Assembly: GCA_963575745.1 (NCBI GenBank)
Contig: CAUYUJ010003880.1
Span: forward strand, 383,882-447,881
Direction of reading: 5' to 3'
DNA from: Prorocentrum cordatum
Lineage: Eukaryota > Sar > Dinophyceae > Prorocentrales > Prorocentraceae
DNA length: 64,000 nucleotides
Below the pieces are notes generated by a model. It was given only the letters and a program-made list of their open reading frames with translations, had not been told where the DNA came from and ran no database searches. This document shows, piece by piece, positions 9,480 through 19,485 of this stretch (the stretch's first letter is position 1; the number at the start of each line of letters is the position of its first letter). Position numbers and translations under genes: made by a program.

Positions 9480-10150
9480 ACTAGGGGATAATAAAAATCG
9501 GGATTCAGGGAGAGATAATAAAAGTAGCCCAGCAGACCTCAGCATAATCTCGAAGTAAGAGATGATCAAGAGGAGACCAAGCCGAGCACGTTTTGAGACA
9601 TCCTTGGCGTTTAGTTTTCATAGAAGAATAATAAGAAGAGTGGAGAAGAATACTAAGAAAGAAGAAGAAGAGGATAATAAGAAGAGGACGAATAAAGGAA
9701 AAATCTAAAGTTCCAAATCTATCAATTTTAATTTACAAGCGCTTTATGAAAATTGATTTTTGAAGTGCTCGTGTAGGGTAGCTCATGTGCTTCATGTTCC
9801 ATGGATAATCAACCCCAGGGGTACAAAAACAGTTCAGGCGAGCGTGAGGACATATAGAAATATACAAGAAGAGGAGGAAAGTATAATAATAATAAGAACA
9901 TTGCTCGTTTCGTTTGAGTCTGCCTCCCAAAATTATTGGTTTCGCTTGACACATCCTGAAAAAGTGTGATCGCTTCGCTTGATGTTGCTATATCAACATC
10001 GCTAGATGTTGCTATCTCAACATAGCGTTTCGAGGTGATAATGAAGTTCGGCCTCAGCGCTCGCCGCCCAATTTCAAATTTGTATAGGGCGACGATAATC
10101 AACTCTAAACACTGAAGGGGGGGTCCCTTTATTATCATCGGCATGCGGTT
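9480..10150. other. AT-richer spacer, no gene seen
   Basis: A clear drop in GC compared with the neighbours. It has AAGAAG-rich runs near 9620-9700 and a short imperfect duplication near 9975-10025 (TGATGTTGCTATATCAACAT followed by AGATGTTGCTATCTCAACAT), itself partly palindromic. The short frames of up to 111 codons have no recognisable features. Confidence 0.5.
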
Positions 10151-11094
10151 ATGATGTTTTTGAATGCCTCCAGTGTTGCTGGTTTCGGCCCCTCTGCCCG
10201 ACCTCCTCTCTCTTCTCTCCTTTCTCTCCTTTCCTATTCCTCATCCTCCTCGTTTTCCTCGCCCCTTCTCCCTCCTCCACCTGTATCATTTCCCTCCTCC
10301 TCCCTCTTCCTCCTACTCTCTCCTCATCCTCCTCCTGACTCATCCCTCCTCTCTTACCACGGTGTGGTTAGCAAAGTTCTCCAGCGAATTCTAGACGCCT
10401 CGCGTAACCACACCAGAGCTTCCGACGCCTTGCATATTTGCACGCTGGCAGTACGACTCAGTTTCAGCCAGCCCCCTCCACTCGCCGGTCCGCCGCTGAG
10501 GTGCTGCGTGAGGCTCCGCCTAGCCGCTTTGGGCGAGGCTGCGCCCCGTTGTTTTAGGTGTATTTGTCGCTGCGTGCCCCGCTTTGACTGGACTCGCCGC
10601 TGGCGCGCTCGCCTGCGGCCGCTGACTAAAAGTAACCCCACCAGCCCATCCATTTCTGGGCGAGTTGCTTTGGTCAGGGATGTGGACGAGCATGTAGTAG
10701 AGTACTGGGCTGGGTAAGACGTCACACCCCGAGTGGGAGAGGATGTTCGAATAAGCAGAGGATAGTGGAGGAGTGGGGATAAGGAGAGGGGGAAGAGGGA
10801 GGAAGAGGAGGAGGAGGAGGAGGAGGAGGAGGAGGAGGGAGGAGGGAAGAGGAGGAGGAACATATGAGGAAGAGGAGGAGGAGGGCGAGCAGAAAGACCA
10901 GAGGCCCCTTGGATGCTTCTCGGAGCTATTTCATATATACTATAGCACCCTGCAGATGCGGATAAGATCGAAGGGGCGGTGGGGACGTTGGCAGTCTGCG
11001 AGACTTTGGAGAAGCTCGCCGCAGGCGCCAAACGTTTCGCAAATTATGCAACGAGATTGCAGCAGGCGCCGATTTTTTCTATTTTATACCAATG
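10151..11094. other. CT- and GGA-rich tracts, no gene seen
   Basis: This stretch holds a pyrimidine-rich stretch (10195-10360), a non-repetitive GC-rich middle and a (GGA)n tract (10795-10880). The longest minus-strand frame (225 codons) is mainly a poly-Ser/Pro translation of these tracts. Confidence 0.5.
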
Positions 11095-11310
11095 TGGGTA
11101 GGTCGCGGGTTTGTTCGCGGGGTCGGTCGCGGGTGGGTCGCGGGGTGGGGCGCGGATGGGTCGCGGATGAGTCGCGGGGTGGGTCGCGGATTGGGTCGCG
11201 GATTGGGTCGCGGGTGGGCCGCTGGGTGGGTCGCGGGGTGGGTCGCGGGGTGGGTCGCGGGGTGTGTCGCGGGGTGTGTAGCGGGTGGGTCGCGGGGGGG
11301 GCGACGACAA
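11095..11310 (+). repeat. GGGTCGCG minisatellite
   Basis: A tandem array of GGGTGGGTCGCG and close variants, with a 12-13 bp period and about 16 units. All three frames on both strands are open through it, producing poly(RGV)- or PTRP-like products that I regard as artefacts. Confidence 0.85.
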
Positions 11311-11419
11311 CAAACAACAGCAGCAACCACAACAACAACGCAGCAAGCATAGTCTTCACCACGGGTCCCCACTTCAGCCACGAACCCAGGGACAGTGAAT
11401 GACACTCCGATCTTGACAG

Positions 11420-11625
11420 CTTCCTGCAGGCCCCTTGGGGCGTCTGGGGGAATTCTTGGCGGTCCTGGCGGCATCTTGAAGCGTCTTGGGTGTCTCGGGG
11501 GAGCCCATTCGGGTCCCTTGGGGCCTCTTTGGGGTCTTTGGGGACCCTTTTGGAGGTTTCTTATTGCCTTCTGGGCGCCTCTTGGGGCACTCTTGGGAGC
11601 CTCCGAGGCCATCTTGATGGCAGCT
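11420..11625 (+). repeat. CTTGGGGCC degenerate array L, copy 1
   Basis: Loosely periodic, 9-15 bp units of the type CTTGGGGCCTCTTTGG and CTTGGGTGTCTCGGGG. Similar blocks lie at 11920, 15560, 16290, 26080, 44738, 46440 and 61385. The complementary strand translates as Pro/Lys/Arg-rich (PKRPRRPQ-like) strings without domains. Confidence 0.7.
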
Positions 11626-11699
11626 TGGATGAGACGGACCCAGATTTTACGTCAAACCAATGTTTGTTGTTTTCTCGCCGAGGCCTTCTTGAACGCTCA

Positions 11700-11830
11700 A
11701 ACGACCCGCGACCCATCCCCCATCCAGACCCAGAGGGAGAGGGTAGCGGGAGTGGTAAACCATTCCCCCAAGGGGAAGAAACGGTTGGCAGAGGAAACGC
11801 CTTGAACCATTCACGCCCTGAGGGGTTGCT
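11700..11830 (+). repeat. Dispersed repeat P, copy 1
   Basis: Blocks GGGAGAGGGTAGCGGGAG, TGGTAAACCATTCCCC, AAGGGGAAGAA and ATTCACGCCC match 45040-45170 in the same order and spacing. The centre is palindromic (GGTAAACC, CCCCAAGGGG). It sits next to an L array at both sites. Confidence 0.6.
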
Positions 11831-11919
11831 GGAACTCCGTATTCTCTCCTCCCTCCACCCTCGTCATTCTTCCTCCTCCTCCTCCGCCTCCTCCTCCTGG
11901 CGAGCTTCTTGAGGCCACC

Positions 11920-12200
11920 TTTTGCGTCTTGGGTCGTTGTTGGGCTGTCTCAGGGCCCTCTTTGACCTTTGGGGCGCCTGGGGGCCCTCTGGGTCCGTCT
12001 TCGGACCCTCGGGCTTCAGGGGGCGTCACGCGATCATCAAGCCGGAAGCTCCAAGAGCTCACGGTAGCGCCCGATTGCGCCCCTTGAGCTTGATAGCGCC
12101 AGCATCGCTTGGTGGTGCCATTTTGGGACCCTCGTGCACTGTCTTGGGGTCCTCTTGGGGGCACATCGGGCCGTCTTGGGGTGAGCGCGGGGGTCCTTTG
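11920..12200 (+). repeat. CTTGGGGCC degenerate array L, copy 2
   Basis: Units such as TTTTGCGTCTTGGGTCG, CTTTGGGGCGCCTGGGGG and CTTGGGGTCCTCTTGGGG. There is no stable period and no supported gene. Confidence 0.6.
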
Positions 12201-12493
12201 GGCCGTCTTGAATGTTCGGAGACCCGGACGAATGATTCCACCATGTCCCCCAGGGCGTCAGGAACAGATGGGACTTGTGCCACGCGCCAATCCCCAGGGG
12301 AACCGCGGCAAGGCCCGGAAGATTTGGCAATTTGGGCTGCGGGGCCTTTCAAGACTCCTGAAGATTGAGTGGGAAACCGAGACTCAGAGGATTGGGCGAA
12401 GGACCTGAGGACACGCCGTTTCCGTGCCCCGGGGCACGGTGGCGGAGTTCTGGATGCCCAGGCCCCACTATTTTGGCCGCTTGCCTGCCTCGA

Positions 12494-12770
12494 GAGTCGA
12501 GTGGTTTTCCCTTGTCCCTCGTCCTCGGGGAGATGGCGGACACGGAATCTACTTCAGCGCGTCCCTCCTTCATGCCTGCACCCATTGCTATTTCCAGAGC
12601 CTTCCTGCCTCCAGCGCCTTCCTGCTCCAAGAGTCGAGTGGTTTTCCCCTTTTCCCTCGTCCTCGGGGATCGGGCGGGAACCCGATCTGCTTCCAGCGCC
12701 TTCCTGCCTCACGCCTGTGTGCTCGCTGCTCCTGGCCGACGGGTGCAGGCGGTCACGGTGCCTCGGTGCG
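12494..12770 (+). repeat. 137-bp tandem duplication
   Basis: GAGTCGAGTGGTTTTCCC starts at 12494 and again at 12631. The following blocks CCCTCGTCCTCGGGGA and TTCCTGCCTC repeat in order. The two copies differ at many positions, so the duplication is old. Overlapping frames reflect the duplication. Confidence 0.7.
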
Positions 12771-13029
12771 GAGGGCCCGAAGGACTCGAGGACCCTCCAG
12801 CGCTGAGTGCCTCGCGGCAGGGTGGTGGATTCTTCGGGGTCGTCTCCGATCCTCGGCAGGGCAAAGCGCACGCACAGCGATGGGCACGGTGCGCCCCCGT
12901 TGGATTTGGCGCCCTGGACAGGGCAGGGACGGGGGAGGGAGGGAGGAGGCGCCCTCCCGCAGGAAGGGCGGACGCCAAGCGGAGCAGGGGGGAGGAGGTT
13001 CGCTCCCTGTCGCCGCACAGTTCCCGCAG

Positions 13030-13300
13030 CCGAAACCGACCCTCCCCCCCCCTCCCCTTTCTCCTCCGTCCCCTGCTTCTCCTCCCGCTCGTCCTCCCCC
13101 TCTGCTCCTGCTCCTCTCCCACCCCTCCTGCCTGGCCACTCTTCGCCAGCCAGGTGTCCCTGCCCTCCGTCCAGTACGAGGTCGGTGGCAGCACCGTGTC
13201 GATCCCGTCGCCCGTCTTCGCCGCGAGCGTGTACGATTCCTTCAAGAGGACCAAGCCTGGCTCTTCGTCCTTGGGAGTCAGCGGCAGCTTCGGGGGGGGG
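13030..13300 (+). other. Possible exon after a polypyrimidine tract (weak)
   Basis: A CT-rich tract (13035-13135) is followed by CTTCGCCAG and a stretch that reads FASQVSLPSVQYEVGG, then VSIPSPVFAASVYDSF and KRTKPGSSSLG. The composition (balanced hydrophobic and polar residues, GC-ending codons) looks more protein-like than other frames here, and the tract plus AG resembles a 3' splice site. It then runs into a G-rich tract at 13298. I recognise no family. It may equally be chance. Confidence 0.22.
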
Positions 13301-13307
13301 GGGGGGC

Positions 13308-13375
13308 GGCTCAGTGGGGGCAGCGGCGGATGCATCGGCCTCAGATCGCCCATTTATCGCCGATAGGGGCCCGAT
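13308..13375 (+). repeat. Dispersed motif N, copy 1
   Basis: GCATCGGCCTCAGATCGCCC, then ATCGCCGATAGGGGCCCGAT, after a G-rich run. The same arrangement recurs at 27280-27333 and 49530-49592, and weaker versions near 24862 and 34930. Confidence 0.5.
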
Positions 13376-13579
13376 TGCCCACTTCGCCCAGGACCGTGCG
13401 GCTTCGTTGTTGGGGACCTATCGCCAGTCTGTCAGCGATGGATCGCCGATTTGGGGTCGATGTCCTTCCCCTATGAGCTGGTCCCCACACTACGTGTCTG
13501 AGACAGGGGCCCCTATCCTTGAAGTGGGGGGGGGCGCCAGGGGAGCTGGTAAGGATGAAACTTCGAAGACGAAGCTATA

Positions 13580-14880
13580 ACCCGAACTCACCCCACGAGA
13601 TGCCCAGGGATCGCATCAAAAAGCATGGATTCCTAGGCCCCGAGAACCAACGCCTTGGGACAACAATCACGCCGTTCTGAGAGTCCTCATCGGGCCCGCC
13701 GGTCAGGTTTGGGGTGGTAGTGTTAAGTAGCCTGCGTAGGCCCTAAGTCGTAAGATCCTAACACATTACGTTGTTCAAACTATAATGTTTGATCTATGTG
13801 GTGCACTTGTGTTGCAATTAGCCACCCTGCTCCGCGCGCGACATCCTCCCATGGTCGTGTGATCGTCCTGTCCACCCACCCACAAGTTGGTTACAAAACA
13901 CCAGCGGCAGCAATGGCGGTGATTGCTTGGCGTTGGCTGGCGCATCGCTACGACCGCGCCAGCGCGCGCAGGCTCGCGCGCGGAGCGGTCAGCTAGTCTG
14001 AGGCGACCGACGCGGCCGCGGTGGCGCTGACCGCTGGGGACTCCTCAGCGCGTTTCGCAAGCCGCGGTGATGCGCGGGCGCGTCAGTTCGAGACTGGGAC
14101 TGGGGCGGGCGCTGTATCATGGCGTTGTCGACGACGACAGACACGATGATGCTAGTAACGAAACTGGTGGCGATGATGGCAGCGACGACGTAAAACGGCC
14201 AATGGCGGCACCGATGTTGATTACGCGGATGGCGATGATGTAGTCCACGCGTCGGTGATGAAAGTGTTGGAACGATTTCGACGTGTACGCGCGGCGGACG
14301 TGCGCGTGGTCCCCATGGTCATATTTGGCAGTTAGCCCCCCCCGCGGCACGCGCGAAAGGGCGGTCGAACGATTCCGGCACGCGCGCGCGAGATGCACGT
14401 TTGGTCGATGGGCATGCATTTTCGAAATCCTTGCGAAGCTCCGTTTTTGTGTCCACGGGGTTTTACCACTCTCGCGCGCGACAGCACTCGTGTGCGAACT
14501 TCGTCATTTTTGTTGCGCGGGATTCCCGGTGAGTGGTGGTGTTTGATAAACGAGACCGCGCGCATCAGAGTTTTTGCAAAAAAAGGATGGACACAAAAGG
14601 GGGGTCGGGTTTGGTGTCGGTTGGTAGGTTTCGGAAGAACGACGGGGTAGGGCCTTATGTAAATTGAAGCATATGCACGGGTTGGGTGCTCATTGTGCGG
14701 CGATCGATTAAGAATGCTTTCCATGAAGCAGATTCCATGCTGAGCAATGAATATGGGCCATATCGGTGGTACAACATGTGATGCACTCGATGTTGTGCAG
14801 CCCACGTTGAGCATCCTAGGCTTTGAAATTCATGTGTGACGATCCACGTGGTGCAATGTACAATTTGAGTCTAGTATGTA
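13580..14880. other. Non-repetitive spacer, no gene supported
   Basis: Mixed composition with patches of GCGCGCGA and imperfect GATG repeats (14140-14250). The longest frame (minus, 14332-14814, 160 codons) has a Tyr/His/Pro-rich composition without domains. Near 14770-14885 the sequence has short TTGTGCAGC / GGTGCAATG motifs resembling those at 34230-34610. Confidence 0.4.
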
Positions 14881-14900
14881 CAGCCTAGGTGTTTCAAACT

Positions 14901-15281
14901 ATGCCTACTCCGCTCGCGTTGGAGAGCGCGACGGTCCTGGCCGTCGCGGCCGTGCAACAGAGTTTTGGCGACGTTTGCTCGGACATTTGCTTTGTGCCCC
15001 TTCATGTGAACGGCAAGCGGGCGGACGGCGTGCGCGAGGGCGGCTTCCATTACACGGCCAAGCAGCCGCGGGCCCGCAGCAATGGAACGGGCTGGATGAG
15101 CTTCCACAACATTCAATTGAAGAACGTATGGGGCCGTGCTGGCGGAGGCATTTCCTACCTGTACCTGCTCGTCAAAAACTTGGGCCAGTCGGGGTATCCA
15201 GTCGGCGGTTTGTTCGGCGGTGGGGACCATTCGTCTGTGACCGAGCCCGATTTGCGCTGCAAGCGCGAACTCGCCCTGTAG
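14901..15281 (+). CDS. Orphan reading frame, 126 codons, possible terminal exon
   Basis: The frame from the ATG at 14901 to TAG at 15279-15281 has a protein-like composition and GC-ending codons, unlike neighbouring frames. It reads ALESATVLAVAAVQQSFGD, SDICFVPLHVNGKRADGV, GWMSFHNIQLKNVWGRA, ISYLYLLVKNLGQSGYPVGG and DHSSVTEPDLRCKRELAL. I do not recognise the family. No signal peptide or membrane segment is evident. It could be the last exon of a larger host gene or a decayed copy carried with the repeats, because its stop codon lies inside the CCTGTAGGCGG start of a direct repeat that recurs at 16125. The frame is also open for a few codons upstream (GTG at 14889). Confidence that it encodes something is moderate; function is unknown. 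Confidence 0.4.
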   Translation: MPTPLALESATVLAVAAVQQSFGDVCSDICFVPLHVNGKRADGVREGGFHYTAKQPRARSNGTGWMSFHNIQLKNVWGRAGGGISYLYLLVKNLGQSGYPVGGLFGGGDHSSVTEPDLRCKRELAL

Positions 15282-15445
15282 GCGGACTCCGTTTCACAAA
15301 TACCTTGTCTTGGTGTGTGTTGACACTGTGGTGCCGCGAGGATTTGCTCGGCCACTGTTTGACGCGTCATCCGTGAGAGGCGTGAGAAAATTCCACAGAG
15401 ATATCAGGAGGCTTTTGCATGTCCCGCGCGGCTCCTGGACGGTCG
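15277..15445 (+). repeat. Direct repeat K, copy 1
   Basis: About 165 bp beginning CCTGTAGGCGGACTCCG and containing AATACCTTGTCTTGGTGTG, ATTTGCTCGGCCACTGTTTG, CATCCGTGAGAGGCGTGAG and GCATGTCCCGCGCGGC. It matches 16125-16290 with few differences (offset about 849 bp). The pair encloses an L array. Confidence 0.8.
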
Positions 15446-15559
15446 CAGACGGCTGCGAGACGGCCCAAGAGACGTCGACGAGCGCTCCCCAGAGGCCGTC
15501 AAAATGCAAAAGACATTGATGATCCTTCGGTCTCCAGTGTCTTCGAAGGTCTCGGCTCT

Positions 15560-16110
15560 TCGAGCTCTGGGCGCTTCACGGCGCCTTCAGAGGCCCCCGG
15601 GACGGCTCCGAGACGGCCCGAGATGTCCCCGGGAGGACCCCCAGGACGGGCCAAGAGGGGCCCTAGACGGCCCAAGCGGGCCCCGGAGGCGGCCCGCAGA
15701 GGGGCCCAAGAGCAGGAGCCCGAACGGACAACTCCAGCCTTCCGCCCCGAGATGCCCCCAGACAGCCCAAGAGGACTCGACGAGCGCTCCCCAGAGGAAG
15801 ACGGCCCCAAGAGGCAAACGCCGATTTATGCTTGGGGCAAACGTAATTGTTTTTTTGCACATTCGCCTCTTGCGCTTTCACAGCGTCCAAAACGGCCGAA
15901 GAGGCCCCCGGGAGGCGCCCAAGAGAGCCCGAGTGCGGCCCAAGAAGGGCCCAAGACGGCCCAGGAAGCCCCCGCCCCAAAGATGGCCCAAGAGAGCCCA
16001 ACGATAGACCCAAGAGGGATTCCAGAGGGGGAAAACCAAGTTCAAATTAGGAGCCCCAGACGGCCCCAGAGGACTCGACGAACGCTCCCCAGAGAAAAAC
16101 GGCCCCAAGA
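15560..16110 (-). repeat. CTTGGGGCC degenerate array L, copy 3 (inverted)
   Basis: The plus strand reads GACGGCCCAAGAGG, GGGCCCAAGAG and similar, so this is the L array in the opposite orientation. It is interrupted by an AT-richer core (15820-15880, with GTAATTGTTTTTTTGCAC). Plus-strand frames give Pro/Arg-rich products without domains. Confidence 0.65.
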
Positions 16111-16124
16111 AGCAACCAACGGTC

Positions 16125-16290
16125 CTACAGGCGGACTCCGTTTCACAAATACCTTGTCTTGGTGTGTGTTGACAACCGTGGTGCCGCCAGGATTTGCCCG
16201 GCCACTGTTTGACGCCTCATCCGTGAGAGGCGTGAGAAAAATGCCACAGAGACATGAGGAGGCTTTCGCATGTCCCGCGCGGCCTCTGGA
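16125..16290 (+). repeat. Direct repeat K, copy 2
   Basis: Second copy of the 15277 repeat, with CCTACAGGCGGACTCCG at its start, the same interior blocks and the same orientation. It may mark segmental duplication or the ends of a longer element. Confidence 0.8.
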
Positions 16291-16600
16291 TGGCCCCAGA
16301 TGGCTCCGAGACGGCCCGAGAGAACTTGGGTCTGCAAGAAGAGGGTCGTCAGAGACCTCTCCAGACGGCCCTCAGATGCCCGAATCGCCCTCTTCCCTTA
16401 GGAATGCGCGCATCTTCAGGGTGTTGGTTGTTTGCTTTGGAATGTTTTCTCAGCGACCAAGACAACCCCAAATGCCTCCAAGATCGGCCCAATAGGCCCA
16501 ACAGCCCACGTGAGAGCGCCAAGACGGCCCCAGACGGCTCCAAGACAGCCCAGGAGGCGCCCTAAGCGGCCCAAGATGGCGCCAAGACAGCCCCAGTTGC
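16290..16600 (-). repeat. CTTGGGGCC degenerate array L, copy 4 (inverted)
   Basis: Plus-strand units such as AGACGGCCCGAGAG and CCAAGACGGCCCC, with an AT-richer core at 16410-16450 (GTTGTTTGCTTTGGAATG). No gene. Confidence 0.55.
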
Positions 16601-16894
16601 TCCAAACATTGTCCCGATGGTCAACATTCGGCCCGGCCGTGCCGATCTCTCAGAGGAACGGCGACTACGAGGAGCGGCTGCAGGGGGACCTCGTTCTGGA
16701 AAACGGCGACGACATCCTCAAAGTGGAGCTTGGCTTCCCGTTCAGGACCTCGGCAACATGAGGAGGATCGGGAGGTTCTCGAACAGGTGTTGCTCCCAGC
16801 AGGTTTTTTTGTTTGGTGTTCTTTTCTGACCTCCAGAGATTTCCGGAGGCCTTTGGAGGCCGGAGACATCTGAGCGACGGAAGAAAATGGCGGT

Positions 16895-17065
16895 AGACTG
16901 TGCCGCCGACACTGGCGCGCAAGCTGCCCACGCAGGGTCGCGCGCAAGCGCACTCGTCTCCAATGCAGCGTGATGCGCTGGCGGTCCGCGTAAGGCACTG
17001 CGTAAGGTCGCAATGTCATCTCGCGCAAGTTTTGCTCCTCCTCGTCGCCCATCTGAGGACCTCCG
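16895..17065. repeat. Dispersed repeat Q, copy 1
   Basis: CTGGCGCGCAAGCTGCCC, GGTCGCGCGCA, ACTCGTCTCCAATG, GCGCTGGCGGTC, GTCATCTCGCGCAAG and TGCTCCTCCTCGTCGCCCA match 29645-29815 block by block. The reverse strand begins MGDEEEQNLREMT here and MGDEQNQVLREMT there, but the frames diverge after about 15 residues, so I treat it as non-coding. Confidence 0.65.
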
Positions 17066-17235
17066 AAGACTTGCTCCCGGGTGGGCGGGAGGAGGGTGCC
17101 GCACCCGCGGAGGAGCTGGAGCGCTCGTGGCGGGGATCGCTCATTGCGAGCGAGCGCGACCTCTGTCGGTCCACGGAGGGGGCGGCGGGTATGGTCAAAT
17201 GTCGGCTCGCACAGGGAGGGTGTCGCGGAGGAGGG

Positions 17236-17470
17236 GGCTTCTGAGAAGGCGGGAGGCTTCTCAGAAGGCGGTGGCTTACCTAGAAGACCTCTCGACTCTT
17301 AAGAAGAAGGATTCGTAGAAGCCCTTTGAAGAAGCTCCCTGCGAAAGCGGCAAGGGGCTTCTAAGAAGGCGTGGGCCCTGTGAGAAGGGCCCATGGGGGC
17401 TTCCAAGGGGGCTTCGCATGAGCTGGAGGCTCCTTCTTGGAAGCCCCCCTGCCTTCTCAGGCACTCCCCC
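17236..17470. repeat. GCCTTCTGAGAAGGC short-palindrome cluster
   Basis: Repeated GGCTTCTGAGAAGGCGGG, GGCTTCTCAGAAGGCGG and inverted variants, each a short hairpin. A similar cluster lies at 27676-27815. Confidence 0.55.
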
Positions 17471-17664
17471 ACACCTGCCTTCTTTCGAATAGATTTCTCG
17501 ACTACCGACTTGATTCACCCCAGGTTGGATGGTTGTAGTCGAATCCAGGCCTGGTTCGTAGAACCTTCGTATATCTACCAATTTGTGTTGAAGCACATTC
17601 CAAGACGGAGAAAGTACAATATTCATCACAGATGCGTAGAATATTCGACGTACTCCAAATCTCT

Positions 17665-17855
17665 TATTAATCGACCCCCCCCTAAAAACCGGACCCCCCT
17701 CCAAATGCCACCTAATATTCCAGACCCCCCTCTTCGACGGGTTGACTTAATAAACTGGACCCCCATAAGGTCGAATCCAAAGAAAGCGCCCTCATAAACC
17801 GGACTCCCCCCCAATCACAGAAAAGGCGCCTTCAAAAATTGGACCCGGGGGACGA
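17665..17855 (+). repeat. AAACCGGACCCCCC interspersed repeat
   Basis: Five variants of AAACCGGACCCCCC (also AAACTGGACCCCC and AAATTGGACCCGGGG) spaced about 35-50 bp apart. The separators are not conserved, so this is a decayed array. Confidence 0.5.
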
Positions 17856-17967
17856 CTCAGAAGGGATTTGGAGTACCCGTGTTGAAGATTCGCCTCGAGC
17901 AGCAATTGTTGGGGTGATTCAGCTCTGCAGTCGATCCCCGCGCCCGCCCTCTTGACAGGACGCCCCC

Positions 17968-18230
17968 GATGGGCTCTTTTCCATCACCACCACCAGCAGT
18001 TGGAGGGGGGAAGGAGGAGGACGAGGAGGATGAGGACGCGGAGGAGGAGGATGAAGAGGAGGAGGATGATGAGGATGAGGAGGAGGATGTGGAGGACGAG
18101 GAGGAGGACGAGGAGGAGGAGGAAGAGAAGGAGGAGAAGAAGGAGGAGGAGGTGGAGGAGGAGGAGGAGGAGGAGGACCCACTCCCCCTCCAGCTTGTGG
18201 TGGTGGTGGTGGTGGAAAACAGGCCCCATC
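17968..18230. mobile_element. Microsatellite-core TIR element I, copy A
   Basis: The left arm reads GATGGGCTCTTTTCCATCAC, CACCACCAGCAGTTGGAGGG. The right arm reads CCCTCCAGCTTGTGGTGG, then GGTGGAAAACAGGCCCCATC, its inverse. The interior is an impure (GGA)n tract of about 170 bp with GAT and GAC variants. The arms are about 45 bp. It is followed 100 bp later by copy B. Confidence 0.7.
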
Positions 18231-18328
18231 AGGGGCGGCCTCGCGCCATCCCCCCCCTCCATGGTGCCCGACGCCGGTTGCACCCACCGGAGCGGAGCGG
18301 CGACGGGCTCCCGCGGCGGCAGTTCGGA

Positions 18329-18760
18329 GGGGCCCATCTTCCACCGCCACCGCCATACGTAAGTTGGAGGGGGAGAGGGTCCTCCTCCTCCTCCTCCTGC
18401 CCTCCTCTTCTCCTCCTCCCTCGTCCTCTCCTCCTCCTCCTCCTCCTCCTCCTCCTCCTCCTCCTCCTCCTCCTCCTCCTCCCTCCTCCCCCCCTTCTCT
18501 TCCTCCCCCTCCTCCTCCCCCTCCTCCTCCTCCTCCTCCTCCTCCTCCTCCTCCTCCTCCTCCTCCTCCCTCCTCCCCTCCTCCCTCCCTCCTCCTCTTC
18601 GTCCTCCTCCTCCTCCTCCTCCTCCTCCTCCTCCTCCTCCCCCTCCTCCTCTTCGTCCTCCTTTCTCCACCCCCTCCTCCTCCTCTTCGTCCTCCTCCTC
18701 CTCCTCCTCTTCCTTCCCCCCCTCCAACTTCTGGTGGTGGTGGTGGAAAGCAGGCCCATC
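18329..18760. mobile_element. Microsatellite-core TIR element I, copy B
   Basis: The left arm carries GGCCCATCTTCCACCGCCAC and AAGTTGGAGGGGGAG; the right arm carries CCCTCCAACTTCTGGTGG and GTGGAAAGCAGGCCCATC. Here the core is (TCC)n on the plus strand, about 330 bp, opposite to copy A, as expected if the core or the whole element can be inverted. Confidence 0.65.
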
Positions 18761-19164
18761 AAGTTCTCCGCACCGGCTGTGCCGCCATCGCGTCGGGGAT
18801 TGATTGCGGAGCTGATGTGCCGCGATGTCGGTGGTTGTCGCCGAGCGTGGAGCGCTCAAATGGGGGCCGAGGACTTGTGTGTGCGTGTGGGCATCATCGC
18901 TGTGGCCATGAAATCCCCCGGCTTTGATGACGTTTCTTCTTCTTTTTCTTCTTCTTCGTCTCCTTGTTCTTCTTCTTTCAATGCATTCCCTAGCCCCCCC
19001 CTCGCCCGCGCACGTGCCTCGAGCCATGGTGAGCTGGCTCTCCCCTTCTGCAGGTCTCCCGCGGGGGCGCGAAGAGAATCGCGCTTCTTGCGCGGCCCCT
19101 GGGCCACGGCGGCGCTGCCCTTCCCCTCGGGTGGACAGCGCGTGGGGGTGCGGACGAAGGCGCC
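18761..19164. other. No gene seen
   Basis: GC-rich unique sequence with a short TTC-rich run at 18930-18985. Frames here are continuations of the microsatellite frames. Confidence 0.45.
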
Positions 19165-19485
19165 GCCTAGACGACGACAACGTCTGCCGACGACGACTGA
19201 CGACTGACGACGACTGACGACTGACGACTGAGGACTGAGGACGACTGACGACGGCTGACGACGACTGACGACAACTGACGACGACTGACGACGACGATGA
19301 CACCTGATGACGACGACGACGACGATGACGACTGACGACGTCTGGCGACGACTGACGACTGACGACGGCTGACGACGACGACTGACGACGACTGACGACC
19401 ATGACGACGACGAGGACGACGACGACGACGAGGACGACGACGACGACGACGAGGACGACGACGACGACGACTGACGACGACGCGA
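19165..19485 (+). repeat. GACGACTGAC minisatellite / (GAC)n
   Basis: Imperfect GACGACTGAC units grading into pure GAC triplets (19400-19475). The reverse strand translates as poly-Ser/Val. The frame length comes from the repeat. Confidence 0.85.

Noticed and set aside
11044-11612. Long PTHP/RGVGRG-type frames
   Set aside because: They are translations of the GGGTCGCG minisatellite in several phases.
16621-17052. Minus-strand frame starting MGDEEEQNLREMT, mirrored at 29801
   Set aside because: The first 15 residues match between the two repeat Q copies, but the frames then diverge by indels, as expected of a non-coding repeat.
17665-17855. Telomere-like repeat
   Set aside because: AAACCGGACCCCCC resembles C-rich telomeric words, but copies are 35-50 bp apart with unrelated separators and no telomeric unit is present.
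17969-19402. 412- and 472-codon antisense frames
   Set aside because: They span two microsatellite-core elements and the GAC array; the length is explained by the repeats.
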